A DNA stretch of 64,000 nucleotides from Streptomyces corynorhini (GTDB lineage: Bacteria > Actinomycetota > Actinomycetes > Streptomycetales > Streptomycetaceae), in the NCBI RefSeq assembly GCF_003346515.1, contig NZ_QQNA01000145.1, forward strand, positions 1 to 64,000. Reading direction: 5' to 3'. Of this stretch, positions 49,957 to 59,093 are shown piece after piece. Within the stretch, counting starts at the first letter, position 1. Every line of letters begins with the position of its first letter. Position numbers and translations under genes: made by a program. Below the pieces are notes generated by a model. The model saw only the letters and a list, made by a program, of their open reading frames with translations. It searched no databases and was not told the origin of the DNA.

Positions 49957-50447
49957 ATGCGCCCACCATTCGGCGTAAGCTATGGCGCGTGGGTTTGCCT
50001 GAGAAGGCTCTCGGGTACACCATGGAAGTCACGGATCGTTCGCGACCGTGCTAACCCGGTCCGGCTCCTCCCCCCCCCGAGTCGGCCGTGGGGACGACCC
50101 CCGCGGCGGGGGTCGTCGCATGTCCGGACCCGTTTTCGGCTCTCGCATCGCGATCCACTCCTCTTCTCGCCCCTCGTGCGCGGCGCTGTCTCCGCCAGCA
50201 TGCCCGTCACTGTGGGTAGTTGATGCGCTGCACTCCGGAAGTCACCGGTATGAGCTACCGGGATATTCACAACTGTCGAGTTGTCCACAGTTTTCCAGCA
50301 AGATCCACACGATTTCCTTGTTCCCGTGCACGGTGATTCCGGCCGCGAAGTTCGCGGAAGCCGGAATCACGGATACCGGATCATCGCGAGATCTCCGATA
50401 GGGGACACGCGGATACCGGATCGAGGCACGGATAGGGGGCGGGCACC
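49957..50447. promoter_or_regulatory. Promoter region of ssd-tad operon with repeats and a DnaA-box-like 9-mer
   Basis: About 491 bp. It holds TTGTCCACA at 50281-50289, identical to the preferred Streptomyces DnaA box; a small inverted repeat ACAACT-GTCG-AGTTGT at 50269-50284; and a 13-bp direct repeat CGGATACCGGATC at 50370-50382 and 50410-50422, exactly 40 bp apart. The direct repeats lie 26-78 bp before the ssd start, a promoter-proximal position. Confidence 0.6.
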
Positions 50448-51557
50448 ATGGCTGGATCCATGACATCCGATCGGTCGTCGGCGGCGCAGGAGCGCCGGGC
50501 GGGACCGCTGATCGTCACCGAGGACGTGGACCTGCTCGACGATCTGCTGCGGCTGTGCGCCGCGGCCGGCGCCGAGCCCGAGGTGCACCACACGGTTCCG
50601 GAGCGCGGGGGCGCCTGGGAGGAAGCGCCGATGGTCCTTGTCGGCGACGACGCGGCGGCCCGCTGCCGCGGAGCCTCCCGCCGACGGGGCGTCATGCTCG
50701 TCGGCCGGCATCAGGACGACCCCGGCGTGTGGCGGCGCGCGGTGGAGATCGGCGCGGACTGCGTGCTCCGGCTGCCCGACGCGGAGAGCTGGCTGGTGGA
50801 CCGCCTCGCCGACGCAGCCGAGGGCGTGGGACGGCAGGCACTCACCGTCGGTGTGATCGGCGGGCGAGGCGGTGCCGGGGCCTCCACGCTGGCCTGCGCG
50901 CTGGCCGTCACCGCCGCGCGTGAGGGCCGGCGCACCATGCTCGTCGACGGAGACCCGCTCGGCGGCGGCCTCGACGTGCTGCTCGGCGGCGAACAGGCGG
51001 AAGGCAGGCGCTGGCCTGATTTCGCCGCTTCCAAAGGACGCGTGGCGGGCGGAGCCCTGGAGGAGTCGCTGCCGCACCTTCATCAACTACGGGTGCTCAG
51101 CTGGGACCGCGGCGATTCCGTGCTGGTGCGGCCGGAGGCCATACGGTCGGTGCTCGCCGCGGCCCGCAGGCGTGGGGGCATCGTGGTGGTGGATCTGCCG
51201 CGCCGGGTGGACGAGGCCGTGGCGGAGGCTCTCGCCCAGCTGGATGTGGGGCTCATGGTGGTCCCAGCCGAGCTGCGCGCCGTGGCGGCGGCCGGCCGGG
51301 TGGCCTCGACGGTGAGCATGGTGCTCCCGGATCTGCGGGCGGTGGTGCGCGGGCCGTACGCCGCCGGACTGGACGAGCAGTGGATCGCCGACGCGCTGCG
51401 ACTCCCGCTCGCGGGCGAACTCCCGCTGGAACCGGGCCTGGCACAGGCCCAGGACGGCGGCGATCCGCCGGGATCCCAGCGGCGCGGGCCGCTGGCCGCG
51501 TTCTGCACGGCCTTCTGGGAGCGGGCGCTGGAGCGGGAAGAGAGCGTGCCGTCATGA
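50448..51557 (+). CDS. ssd: Septum-site-determining/TadZ-like protein Ssd
   Basis: A 369-residue CpaE/TadZ-type protein: an N-terminal receiver-like part (VTEDVDLLDDLLRLCAAAG) and a MinD-like ATPase domain with GGRGGAGASTLACAL in place of the deviant Walker A. The catalytic lysine of GKT is missing (Ala-Ser), a known trait of this group that argues against ordinary ATP hydrolysis. DGDPLGGGLDVLLGG and VVVDLPRRVDEA follow. Family members position Tad secretion machinery and affect septation. GGGGGC lies 8 bases before ATG 50448. It overlaps tadA by ATGA. Confidence 0.85.
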   Translation: MAGSMTSDRSSAAQERRAGPLIVTEDVDLLDDLLRLCAAAGAEPEVHHTVPERGGAWEEAPMVLVGDDAAARCRGASRRRGVMLVGRHQDDPGVWRRAVEIGADCVLRLPDAESWLVDRLADAAEGVGRQALTVGVIGGRGGAGASTLACALAVTAAREGRRTMLVDGDPLGGGLDVLLGGEQAEGRRWPDFAASKGRVAGGALEESLPHLHQLRVLSWDRGDSVLVRPEAIRSVLAAARRRGGIVVVDLPRRVDEAVAEALAQLDVGLMVVPAELRAVAAAGRVASTVSMVLPDLRAVVRGPYAAGLDEQWIADALRLPLAGELPLEPGLAQAQDGGDPPGSQRRGPLAAFCTAFWERALEREESVPS

Positions 51558-52717
51558 GCGTCGTCGCGCCGCCTGGCGGGCTGCTGGACGCCGTACGCCA
51601 GCGGCTGGCGGAGAGCGGCGCCGACCCCACACCCGCGAGGGTGGCGGCGGCGCTGCGGGCCCAGGGCCGGCTGCTGGGCGATACGGAAGTGCTCGGCGCG
51701 GCGGAGGAGTTGCGCTGCGAGCTGGTGGGGACCGGGCCGCTGGAGCCGCTGCTGGCGGACCCCATGGTGACGGACGTGCTGGTCACGGCGCCCGATCGGG
51801 TCTGGGTGGATCGTGGGGGTGGCTTGCAGCTCACGGCGGTGTCGTTCGCGGACGCCGCCTCGGTACGAAGGCTGGCGCAGCGGCTCGCCGCCGCGGCCGG
51901 GCGGCGGCTCGACGACGCCAGGCCCTGGGCGGACGCCCGGTTGCCCGACGGGACCCGGATGCACGTGGTGCTGCCGCCCGTGGCCGTCGGCTGCGCGTGT
52001 CTCTCGCTGCGGGTGGTGCGGCCCAAGGCGTTCTCGCTGGCCGAGCTGACCGGGGCGGGGACCGTGCCGCCCGGTGGGGACCGGGTGCTGCGGGCGCTGA
52101 TCGAGGCCAGGCTGTCCTTCTTGATCAGCGGCGGCACCGGCACGGGCAAGACCACGCTTCTCTCGACTCTCCTCGGCCTGGTCGGGCCGGGTGAACGGAT
52201 TGTGCTGGCCGAGGACTCGGCCGAGCTGCGGCCCGACCACCCGCATGTGGTGCGGCTGGAGGGCCGGCCCGCCAACCAGGAGGGCGCGGGTCTGGTGACG
52301 CTGCGGGATCTGGTCAGACAGGCGCTGCGGATGCGGCCGGACCGACTGGTCGTCGGCGAGGTCAGGGGCCATGAGGTCACCGAACTGCTGGCCGCCCTGA
52401 ACACGGGCCATGAAGGGGGCTGTGGCACGGTCCACGCCAACGCGGCGGCGGACGTGCCCGCGCGGCTGGAGGCCCTCGGCACGGCGGCCGGGCTCGACCG
52501 GGCGGCTCTGCACAGCCAGTTGGCGGCCGCGCTGTCGGTCGTCGTCCATCTCGTACGGGCCAGGGACGGGCTCCGCCGCGTCGCCGAGGTGCATGTGCTG
52601 GAGCGGGACGCCGCGGGGCTGGTGGTGCCGGTGCCCGCGCTGCGCTGGGGCGCGGAGGGATTCGCGCGGGAGCGTGGCTGGCCGAGGCTGCTGGGGCTGA
52701 TCGGGGGCGCGCTGTGA
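51554..52717 (+). CDS. tadA: TadA/CpaF-type secretion ATPase
   Basis: A 387-residue type II/IV secretion ATPase with N-terminal GTGPLEPLLADPMVTDVLV, Walker A GGTGTGKTT near residue 195, Walker B VVGEVRG, and the His box HEGGCGTVHANAA. It powers assembly of Flp-type pilus-like structures at the membrane. It overlaps ssd and tadB by 4 bases each. Confidence 0.92.
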   Translation: MSVVAPPGGLLDAVRQRLAESGADPTPARVAAALRAQGRLLGDTEVLGAAEELRCELVGTGPLEPLLADPMVTDVLVTAPDRVWVDRGGGLQLTAVSFADAASVRRLAQRLAAAAGRRLDDARPWADARLPDGTRMHVVLPPVAVGCACLSLRVVRPKAFSLAELTGAGTVPPGGDRVLRALIEARLSFLISGGTGTGKTTLLSTLLGLVGPGERIVLAEDSAELRPDHPHVVRLEGRPANQEGAGLVTLRDLVRQALRMRPDRLVVGEVRGHEVTELLAALNTGHEGGCGTVHANAAADVPARLEALGTAAGLDRAALHSQLAAALSVVVHLVRARDGLRRVAEVHVLERDAAGLVVPVPALRWGAEGFARERGWPRLLGLIGGAL

Positions 52718-53592
52718 CGCCCGCGATGACGGCTGTGGTGCTCGCGGCGGTGATCTGCGCGGGAGCGGCCGCCTGGCTGATGGCCGGTCATGAGCCGGGG
52801 CTGCGCAGGGCCGGGGCGCTGCTCATCGGCGACGGGCCGACGGGCGCGCCGCCGCCGGGGGCGCCGCCCTGGGAGCGGGGGCTGTGGCGAGCGCGCACGG
52901 GGCTGCCGCGGCTGGGCCGGGAGTGGCTCTGCCTGCCGCCCGCGCTGCTGCTCGCCCTGTGGGGGGACTCGCCACTGCCGCTGGTCGGGGGAGTGCTGGC
53001 GGTGCCCCTCGTGAGGCGGCGGATCGGAGCCCGGGAACTGAGACGTGCGCGAGAGCGGTGCGCCGACGGGGTCCTCGCGCTCTGCGGGGTGGCGGCGGCC
53101 GAGCTGAGAGCCGGTTCCCAGCCCTTACCGGCCCTGCTGACCGCCGCCGGGACCACGGGCGGGCTGGGGCGCGCGCAGGCAGCGGTGCTGGCCGCGGCGC
53201 GGTTCGGCGGCGACGTGCCCGGCGCGCTGCGGCAGGCGGCGCAGGAACCGGGAGCGGACGGTCTGGTGGGGGTCGCGGCCTGCTGGCGGGTGGCTGTGGA
53301 CAGCGGGGCGGGACTCGCGGCCGGGCTGGACCGGCTGGAGACCGCGCTCCGGGCGGAGAAGGACCAGCGGGAGGGGCTACGGGCCCAGTTGGCGGGCGCC
53401 TGGTCGACGGTGGTGGTGCTCGCGCTGCTGCCGGTGGTGGGGCTCCTGATGGGCGCGGCGCTGGGCGCCGATCCGCTGCGCGTGCTGCTGCACACCCCGG
53501 CCGGTCTGGGATGTCTGGCCGTCGGCGGGCTGCTGGAGGCCACGGGGCTGTGGTGGGCGGCCCGCGTGGTGCGGACCGGGGAGCCGTCATGA
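52714..53592 (+). CDS. tadB: TadB-like inner-membrane platform protein
   Basis: GTG 52714 gives 292 residues with hydrophobic segments near the N-terminus (two pairs) and near residues 225-275, and a cytoplasmic T2SSF-type domain between them (LCGVAAAELRAGSQPLPALL, CWRVAVDSGAGLAAGLDRLE). It forms the pilus assembly platform together with TadC. It overlaps both neighbours by 4 bases. Confidence 0.85.
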   Translation: MTPAMTAVVLAAVICAGAAAWLMAGHEPGLRRAGALLIGDGPTGAPPPGAPPWERGLWRARTGLPRLGREWLCLPPALLLALWGDSPLPLVGGVLAVPLVRRRIGARELRRARERCADGVLALCGVAAAELRAGSQPLPALLTAAGTTGGLGRAQAAVLAAARFGGDVPGALRQAAQEPGADGLVGVAACWRVAVDSGAGLAAGLDRLETALRAEKDQREGLRAQLAGAWSTVVVLALLPVVGLLMGAALGADPLRVLLHTPAGLGCLAVGGLLEATGLWWAARVVRTGEPS

Positions 53593-54377
53593 GCGGGGAG
53601 TTCGCCCCCAGGCTGTGGACGCTGCTCCCACTGCTCGCGGCCGTGTGCTGTCTGGGCCTGGCGGTGGCGGCCCGGCGCCGGGAACGCCGGATACGCGGAC
53701 GGCTCGTGGCTCTGCTGAACGCAGGTCACGGGCGCGCCGGACCGGGGACGGCGCCCTGGACGAGGACGCGAGCGTGGGCGGAGCGGTGCGGGCCGCCACT
53801 CGGCGCGGTGATCACCGGCTGGGTGCTGGTCGGCGGGGTCGCGGGCTTGGCCGTGGGGCTCGCGGGCGCGTACGCGGTCCGTCGCCTGTGGCGTACCCGA
53901 AGACGTGACGACCCCGAGCGGGCACGGACCGCCGAAGCGGCGCGGCAACTTCCGCTCGCCGCCGATCTGCTGGCCGCCTGCCTCACCGCGGGTGCCGGTC
54001 CGCGCGAGGCGGCGGAGGCGGTGGGCGAGTCCCTCGGCGGCCCGGTCGGTGACCGGCTGGCCCGTACGGCGGCGGAGCTGCGCCTCGGCGGTGAACCGGC
54101 CGAGGCGTGGGGGCGGCTCGGCGCCGTGCCGGGAGCGGCGGGGCTGGCCCGCTGTCTGGAACGGGCCGGTGCCACAGGGGCGCCGGCGGCGGAGCCGGTG
54201 TCCAGGCTGGCCGAGGGGCTGAGAGCGGAGCGCTCGCGGGCCGCCGTCGCCCGGGGCCAGCGCGCCCAGGTGCTGATCACCGCGCCGGTGGGGCTGTGTT
54301 TCCTCCCCGCCTTTCTGGCGGTGGGCGTGGCGCCCGTGGTCATCGGCCTGGCGAGCACGCTGCTGACCGGCGGTTGA
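53589..54377 (+). CDS. tadC: TadC-like inner-membrane platform protein
   Basis: A 262-residue T2SSF-domain protein with membrane segments at residues about 10-28, 75-97 and 225-262, and a helical cytoplasmic region (AARQLPLAADLLAACLTAGAGPREAAEAVGE in part). It is the second platform protein of the Tad apparatus. It overlaps tadB by ATGA; the pilin gene follows after 67 bp. Confidence 0.85.
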   Translation: MSGEFAPRLWTLLPLLAAVCCLGLAVAARRRERRIRGRLVALLNAGHGRAGPGTAPWTRTRAWAERCGPPLGAVITGWVLVGGVAGLAVGLAGAYAVRRLWRTRRRDDPERARTAEAARQLPLAADLLAACLTAGAGPREAAEAVGESLGGPVGDRLARTAAELRLGGEPAEAWGRLGAVPGAAGLARCLERAGATGAPAAEPVSRLAEGLRAERSRAAVARGQRAQVLITAPVGLCFLPAFLAVGVAPVVIGLASTLLTGG

Positions 54378-54444
54378 ACATCTCGGCCGGGCGTTCTCCG
54401 CCCGGCCTCCGATACAAGATCCGATACAGAAACGGGAGGCCGAC

Positions 54445-54663
54445 ATGCGGATGTGTGTGCGGATGTGGGGAAAGGCGCGACGAGTGCGCGGGGTGTGGGC
54501 GCGCAGGTTCGGTACCGATAGCGGGATGACCACGTCCGAGTATGCGGTCGGGACGATCGCCGCCTGCGCCTTCGCGGCGGTGCTGTACAAGGTGGTGACG
54601 AGCGGCCCGGTGTCCGGAGCCTTGCAGTCGCTCATCGGGAAGGCGCTCGATGCGCAGTTCTGA
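54445..54663 (+). CDS. Flp-type pilin (DUF4244)
   Basis: A 72-residue prepilin. A basic leader ends in SG, and G27-M28 is the expected cleavage site, followed by TTSE with Glu at +5 and a hydrophobic helix (YAVGTIAACAFAAVLYKVV). This is the type IVb prepilin pattern and matches DUF4244. No prepilin peptidase gene is in the window. Its stop overlaps the next start by 14 bases. Confidence 0.85.
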   Translation: MRMCVRMWGKARRVRGVWARRFGTDSGMTTSEYAVGTIAACAFAAVLYKVVTSGPVSGALQSLIGKALDAQF

Positions 54664-55075
54664 ACCCGGAAGGGCTCGCCGTGGCGGCAGAGTCGCCGAC
54701 AGAGGCGCGGTGACGGCGGAGGCGGCGGTGGCGGTACCCGCGCTGGTGGTGTTCACCATGGCGCTGGTCTGGGCGCTGACGGCGGCCTCCGCGCAGATCC
54801 AGTGCGTGGACGCGGCGCGCGCGGGGGCACGTGCGGCCGCCAGGTCGGAGCCGGAGGCCGCGGCGATGGCCGCCGCCCGGTCGGCCGCCCCGGCGGGCGC
54901 CAGGGTCACCCTGGGGCGTACGGGCGGTCTGTGGCGGGTGCGGGTGGAGGCCCCCGCGCCGGGGCCGGGGGCGCTGGCGTTGACGCTCACGGCGCAGGCA
55001 GTGGCGTCGGCGGAGGACGCTTCCGACGTCACGGGGCAGGCGGCGGACGTCCCGGTCGCGGGGGTGGCTCCATGA
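54650..55075 (+). CDS. TadE-like pseudopilin
   Basis: A 141-residue protein with a basic start, the TadE-type segment RGAVTAEAAVAVPALVVFTMALVWA (read in parts) around residues 18-42, then a helical and beta-rich extracytoplasmic part. It is probably a minor pilin-like subunit of the Tad structure. It overlaps the pilin gene by 14 bases and the next gene by 4. Confidence 0.82.
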   Translation: MRSSEPGRARRGGRVADRGAVTAEAAVAVPALVVFTMALVWALTAASAQIQCVDAARAGARAAARSEPEAAAMAAARSAAPAGARVTLGRTGGLWRVRVEAPAPGPGALALTLTAQAVASAEDASDVTGQAADVPVAGVAP

Positions 55076-55512
55076 CCGGGGACAGGACAGGAGGCACCGG
55101 GGACCGGGGGTCCGCGACGGTGTGGGTGGCCATGGCGGCGACCATGATGTGCGCGGTGTTCGCGGTGGTGCTCGCCATGGGACAGGCGGTCGCCGCCCGG
55201 CACCGGGCGGGCGCGGTGGCCGATCTGGCCGCGCTCGCGGCGGCGGACCACGCGCTCGCCGGACCGGCGGAGGCGTGCCGCAGGGCGGTCGAGGTGGCGG
55301 CCGCCCAGGGCGGTGAGGTGGTGCGGTGCTCCCTGAGCGGGGAGATCTCCGACGTGACCGCGCGCGCCGCCTTCGGGCCGTACACGCCCGCGGTCAGGGC
55401 TCGGGCGGGCCCTGCGGGGCCGCCGTTTCCGCCCCGGCCGCCGCCACCTCGGCCTTCGCCTTCGCCACCGGACTCCGCTCCACCCGCGTCTCCTCTCCGG
55501 GCGCCGACTTGA
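55072..55512 (+). CDS. TadE/TadG-like (Rv3654c-type) protein, 3' end antisense to helicase gene
   Basis: The 146-residue product begins MTGDRTGGTGDRGSATVWVA, then a hydrophobic helix and AVAARHRAGAVADLAALAAADHALAG, the pattern of the Rv3654c-type helicase/secretion neighbourhood TadE-like family. The last about 35 residues are a Pro-rich run with no family resemblance, and they lie over the 3' end of the convergent helicase gene (119 bp overlap). The functional protein may effectively end near the 55,390 region in relatives. Confidence 0.75.
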   Translation: MTGDRTGGTGDRGSATVWVAMAATMMCAVFAVVLAMGQAVAARHRAGAVADLAALAAADHALAGPAEACRRAVEVAAAQGGEVVRCSLSGEISDVTARAAFGPYTPAVRARAGPAGPPFPPRPPPPRPSPSPPDSAPPASPLRAPT

Positions 55513-57943
55513 GCAGCTCGGTCAGCAGGCGTACGGCACCGCGTTTGTGCAGCGGGTCGTTGCCGTTGCCGCACTTGGGCGACTGGACGCAGGAGGGACA
55601 GCCCGCGTCGCACTCGCACGAGGCGATGGCCTCACGGGTGGCGGTGAGCCACTCGCGGGCCGTCCGGAAGGCCCGCTCCGCGAAGCCCGCGCCTCCCGGG
55701 TGGCCGTCGTACACGAAGACCGTCGGGAGCAGCGTGTCGGGATGCAGCGGCACGGAGACACCCCCGATGTCCCAGCGGTCGCAGGTGGCGAAGAGGGGCA
55801 GCATCCCGATGGACGCGTGCTCGGCCGCGTGCAGCGCGCCGCCCAGCTGCTCGGGGTTGACCCGGGCCGCGTCGAGCTGGTCCTCGGTGACCGTCCACCA
55901 CACGGCGCGGGTGCGCAGGGTCCGCGGTGGCAGGTCGAGCTTGCTCTCGCCGAGCACCTCGCCGGTGATGAGCCTGCGGCGCAGGAAGGAGACGACCTGG
56001 TTGGTGACTTCGACGGAGCCGTAGCAGAGGCGGCCCTCGCCCCACGGGATCTCGGTGTCGGTTTCGAGGACGGAGATGGCGGTGGTGTCACGGGCGGTGG
56101 TGGAGTACGGCGGGACCGCCTCCTGGACGAGGGCGACCGAATCGGTGAGATCCAGCTCTCTCACCAGATAGGTACGGCCCTGGTGGAGGTGGACGGCGCC
56201 TTCGTGGACGGCGGTGTGGGAGGCCGCTTCGTCCACCGTGCCCAGCAGCCGGCCCGTACCCGCCTCGACGATCTGGACGGGACGGCCGCCCTCGCCCCGG
56301 ATGTCGGCGAGGTCGGCGGCCCGCTGACGGCGGGTCCAGTACCAGCCGGTGGTGCGGCGGCGCAGCAGCCCCGCCGTCTCCAGCTGTGGCAGGAGACCGG
56401 GGGCGGCCGGGCCGAAGAGCGTCAGATCGGCCTCGGTGAGGGGAAGTTCGGCGGCGGCGGCACACAGATGGGGGGCGAGCACATAGGGGTTGTCGGGGTC
56501 GAGGACGGTCGACTCGACGGGCTGCCGGAAGAGCGCCTCGGGGTGGTGGACGAGGAAGGTGTCCAGCGGGTCGTCCCGCGCGACCAGGACGGCCAGCGCG
56601 CCTTGGCCCGAGCGGCCGGCCCGGCCGGCCTGCTGCCACAGCGAGGCGCGGGTGCCCGGGTAGCCCGCGATGACGACGGCGCCCAGGCCCGAGACGTCGA
56701 TGCCCAGTTCCAGGGCGCTGGTGGCGGCGAGGCCGAGCAGCTCGCCGGAGTGCAGGGCGTTCTCCAGGGCGCGGCGCTCCTCCGGGAGATAGCCGCCGCG
56801 ATAGGCGGCGACCCGGCGGGCCAGCGACCGGTCGACCTCGGCCAGCCGTTCCTGGGCGATGACCGAGACGAGTTCGGCACCGCGCCGGGAGCGTACGAAG
56901 GCGACGCTGCGGACGCCCTGCACGGTCAGGTCGGTGAGGAGGTCGGCGGTCTCGGCGGTGGCGCTGCGGCGCACGGGAGCGCCCTTCTCGCCGTGCAGGT
57001 CGGTCAGCGGCGGCTCCCAGAGGGCGAACACCAGCTCGCCCCGGGGAGAGGCGTCGTCGGCGACCTCGTGGACCGGCAGGCCGGTCAGCCGCCCCGCGGA
57101 CCGGGCGGGCTCGGCGGCGGTGGCCGAGGCGAGCAGGAAGACGGGATCCGCCCCGTACCGCGCGCAGACGCGTCGCAGCCGCCGCATTACCTGTGCCACG
57201 TGGGAGCCGAATACGCCGCGGTAGGTGTGGCACTCGTCGATGACGACATAGCGCAGGGAGCGCAGGAAGGAGGCCCAGCGGGGGTGGGAGGGCAGGATGC
57301 CCCGGTGGAGCATGTCGGGGTTGGTCAGCACGTAGTTGGCGTACTGCCGGACCCATTCGCGTTCCTCGACGGGGGTGTCCCCGTCGTAGACGGCGGGGCG
57401 CACGCTGTTGCCCAGCGGCGTCGCGAGCGCCTTGACCGAGCGGCGCTGGTCGGCGGCGAGGGCCTTGGTCGGGGCCAGGTAGAGCGCGGTCGTGCCCCGG
57501 CCGTTGGGGGCCTCCGAGCCGTCCAGGAGAGTGGACAGCACGGGCGCGAGATAGGCGAGGGACTTGCCGGAGGCGGTGCCCGTGGCGATGACGACGGACT
57601 CGCCGTCGAGGGCGTGCTCGGCGGCCCGCGCCTGATGGGTCCACGGATGGTCGATCCCGGCCAGCCGAATGGCGTTGATCACTTCCGGGCGGATGCGATC
57701 GGGCCAGACCGCATGACGTCCCTCACGTGGGGGCAGGTGCTCCGTATGGGTGATGCGCGCAGCGCGGCCCGCCCCCGTGGCGAGCCGGTCGAGGATCGTG
57801 TGGGGGGAGGGGCTGTCGCCCCCGCTCTCCGGGCGTCCACCGGGGTGCTGATTCGTGGCCATCGGCACCGAGTCTGTCACTGGTGTGACGGACAATGGTC
57901 CGAAGGCGTCGTGCATGACTGCTGGTAAGTGATTGAATGCCAT
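55394..57943 (-). CDS. DEAD/DEAH-box helicase with DUF1998 domain
   Basis: From ATG 57943 (MAFNHLPAVMHDAF) the protein has 849 residues. Helicase motifs are ATGTASGKSLAYL (I), APTKALAADQ (Ia), DECHTY (II), SATAAEP (III), and RAGRSGQGALAVL (VI). A DUF1998-type C-terminus carries four cysteines in SCECDAGCPSCVQSPKCGNG, probably a metal site. Relatives such as YprA/MrfA act in mitomycin-type DNA repair. The frame is open upstream to 58108 but overlaps the bldG start region and is not used. Its 3' end overlaps the Tad gene from the other strand. Confidence 0.88.
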   Translation of the reverse strand: MAFNHLPAVMHDAFGPLSVTPVTDSVPMATNQHPGGRPESGGDSPSPHTILDRLATGAGRAARITHTEHLPPREGRHAVWPDRIRPEVINAIRLAGIDHPWTHQARAAEHALDGESVVIATGTASGKSLAYLAPVLSTLLDGSEAPNGRGTTALYLAPTKALAADQRRSVKALATPLGNSVRPAVYDGDTPVEEREWVRQYANYVLTNPDMLHRGILPSHPRWASFLRSLRYVVIDECHTYRGVFGSHVAQVMRRLRRVCARYGADPVFLLASATAAEPARSAGRLTGLPVHEVADDASPRGELVFALWEPPLTDLHGEKGAPVRRSATAETADLLTDLTVQGVRSVAFVRSRRGAELVSVIAQERLAEVDRSLARRVAAYRGGYLPEERRALENALHSGELLGLAATSALELGIDVSGLGAVVIAGYPGTRASLWQQAGRAGRSGQGALAVLVARDDPLDTFLVHHPEALFRQPVESTVLDPDNPYVLAPHLCAAAAELPLTEADLTLFGPAAPGLLPQLETAGLLRRRTTGWYWTRRQRAADLADIRGEGGRPVQIVEAGTGRLLGTVDEAASHTAVHEGAVHLHQGRTYLVRELDLTDSVALVQEAVPPYSTTARDTTAISVLETDTEIPWGEGRLCYGSVEVTNQVVSFLRRRLITGEVLGESKLDLPPRTLRTRAVWWTVTEDQLDAARVNPEQLGGALHAAEHASIGMLPLFATCDRWDIGGVSVPLHPDTLLPTVFVYDGHPGGAGFAERAFRTAREWLTATREAIASCECDAGCPSCVQSPKCGNGNDPLHKRGAVRLLTELLKSAPGEETRVERSPVAKAKAEVAAAGAETAAPQGPPEP

Positions 57944-58022
57944 CGCGGCTGGCGATACGTCCCCTGGCTCCGTCGGGGAGACCCGAGGGGCGACCGCTCG
58001 ATAGCAAGGTGCTGGAGGATCC

Positions 58023-58364
58023 GTGGACCTGTCCCTGTCGACTCGCACTGTTGGCGACCGTACGGTCGTCGAGGTCGGTGGCGAGATTGATGTGTATACC
58101 GCGCCCAAGCTGCGCGAGCAGTTGGTCGAGTTGGTGAACGACGGCAGCTACCACCTGGTAGTGGACATGGAAGGCGTGGACTTCCTGGACTCGACCGGCC
58201 TGGGCGTTCTCGTGGGCGGACTGAAGCGTGTGCGTGCCCATGAGGGCTCGCTGCGGCTGGTCTGCAACCAGGAGCGCATTCTCAAGATTTTCCGGATCAC
58301 CGGTCTGACCAAGGTGTTCCCGATCCACAACTCGGTCGACGAGGCCGTGAACGCCACCGACTGA
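58023..58364 (+). CDS. bldG: Anti-anti-sigma factor BldG
   Basis: GTG 58023 after GGAGGATCC gives 113 residues of a STAS-domain protein, with the phosphorylation-site Ser57 in [13 protein letters not shown]. BldG is required for aerial development and antibiotic production in streptomycetes and is controlled by phosphorylation. The gene order helicase, bldG, anti-sigma factor is the known one. The divergent helicase start is 79 bp away. Confidence 0.95.
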   Translation: MDLSLSTRTVGDRTVVEVGGEIDVYTAPKLREQLVELVNDGSYHLVVDMEGVDFLDSTGLGVLVGGLKRVRAHEGSLRLVCNQERILKIFRITGLTKVFPIHNSVDEAVNATD

Positions 58365-58464
58365 GGTCGCGGCCTTTCCGGAGGATCGAGGCAGAGGCAC
58401 CGGGCGCCACGTCCGGATGCCCCCGCCTGTGAGTTCGCACGCTCGTACGTTCGAGGGGGATCGC

Positions 58465-58920
58465 ATGGCCACCGTTGAACTCCGCTTCAGCGCCCAGCCC
58501 GAACACGTCAGGACGGCCCGTCTGGTGGCCGCTGCCGTGGCTCGTCGGGCGGGCGTCGATGAGGCTGTGTTGGACGAGGTCAGACTCGCCGTCGGTGAGG
58601 CGTGCAGCCGGGCTGTCGGCCTGCATCGGGGGCACGGCATCACCGCCCCGGTGCGGGTCGTGCTGACCGAGGAGGAGAAAGTCTTCTCCATCGAGGTCGG
58701 CGACGGCGTGTCCGGAGCGGGCGGCGGTGGCACCGGGGAATCCTCCGGTGCCGACGGAGCCTCCTCGGGCGAGCTTCAGGAGAGCGACGCGGAGGGCGAG
58801 GACGAGATGGGCCTCGCGGTCATCAGTGGCCTCGTCGACGACGTGGAGGTCACCTCGGATGCCGACGGGGGTGTCATCCGGATGAGCTGGCCCACCACGC
58901 CGGCGGTGACGCCGCCCTGA
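58465..58920 (+). CDS. BldG-cognate anti-sigma factor/kinase (ApgA/SCO3548-like)
   Basis: A 151-residue protein of the HATPase_c anti-sigma class: ARLVAAAVARRAGVDEAVLDEVRLAVGEACS for the N box region, and EDEMGLAVISGLVDDVEV for the G box. A Gly/Ser/Glu-rich insert of about 35 residues (about 85-118) splits the domain. ATG 58465 follows GAGGGGG. It is 100 bp downstream of bldG, and a terminator closes the unit, so both may be read from bldG promoters. Confidence 0.88.
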   Translation: MATVELRFSAQPEHVRTARLVAAAVARRAGVDEAVLDEVRLAVGEACSRAVGLHRGHGITAPVRVVLTEEEKVFSIEVGDGVSGAGGGGTGESSGADGASSGELQESDAEGEDEMGLAVISGLVDDVEVTSDADGGVIRMSWPTTPAVTPP

Positions 58921-59038
58921 TCCCGTCCGCTCTGATCGTGTCCGGCCGGTCATGGAGTGTCCGGTCCGGTCCGGTCCGGTGCCGGGCGAGTGATTCCTTC
59001 TCCTGATCGACTTTTCAGAAAGATCCTTCCGATCTTGG

Positions 59039-59065
59039 GAAAGACCCTGCCGAGCAGGGTCTTTC
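59039..59065 (+). terminator. Terminator after the bldG unit
   Basis: Perfect 12-bp stem GAAAGACCCTGC and GCAGGGTCTTTC with a 3-base loop, followed by TTCATTTCCC, about 119 bp past the anti-sigma stop. Confidence 0.9.
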
Positions 59066-59093
59066 TTCATTTCCCGACGAAATCCCCAGGTTA

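Noticed and set aside
50281..50289. Replication origin
   Set aside because: Only a single DnaA-box 9-mer is present, and no dnaA or dnaN genes are nearby; an origin would have a cluster.
57944..58108. Upstream extension of the helicase gene
   Set aside because: It overlaps the bldG start, and the family N-terminus MAFNHLPA begins at 57943.
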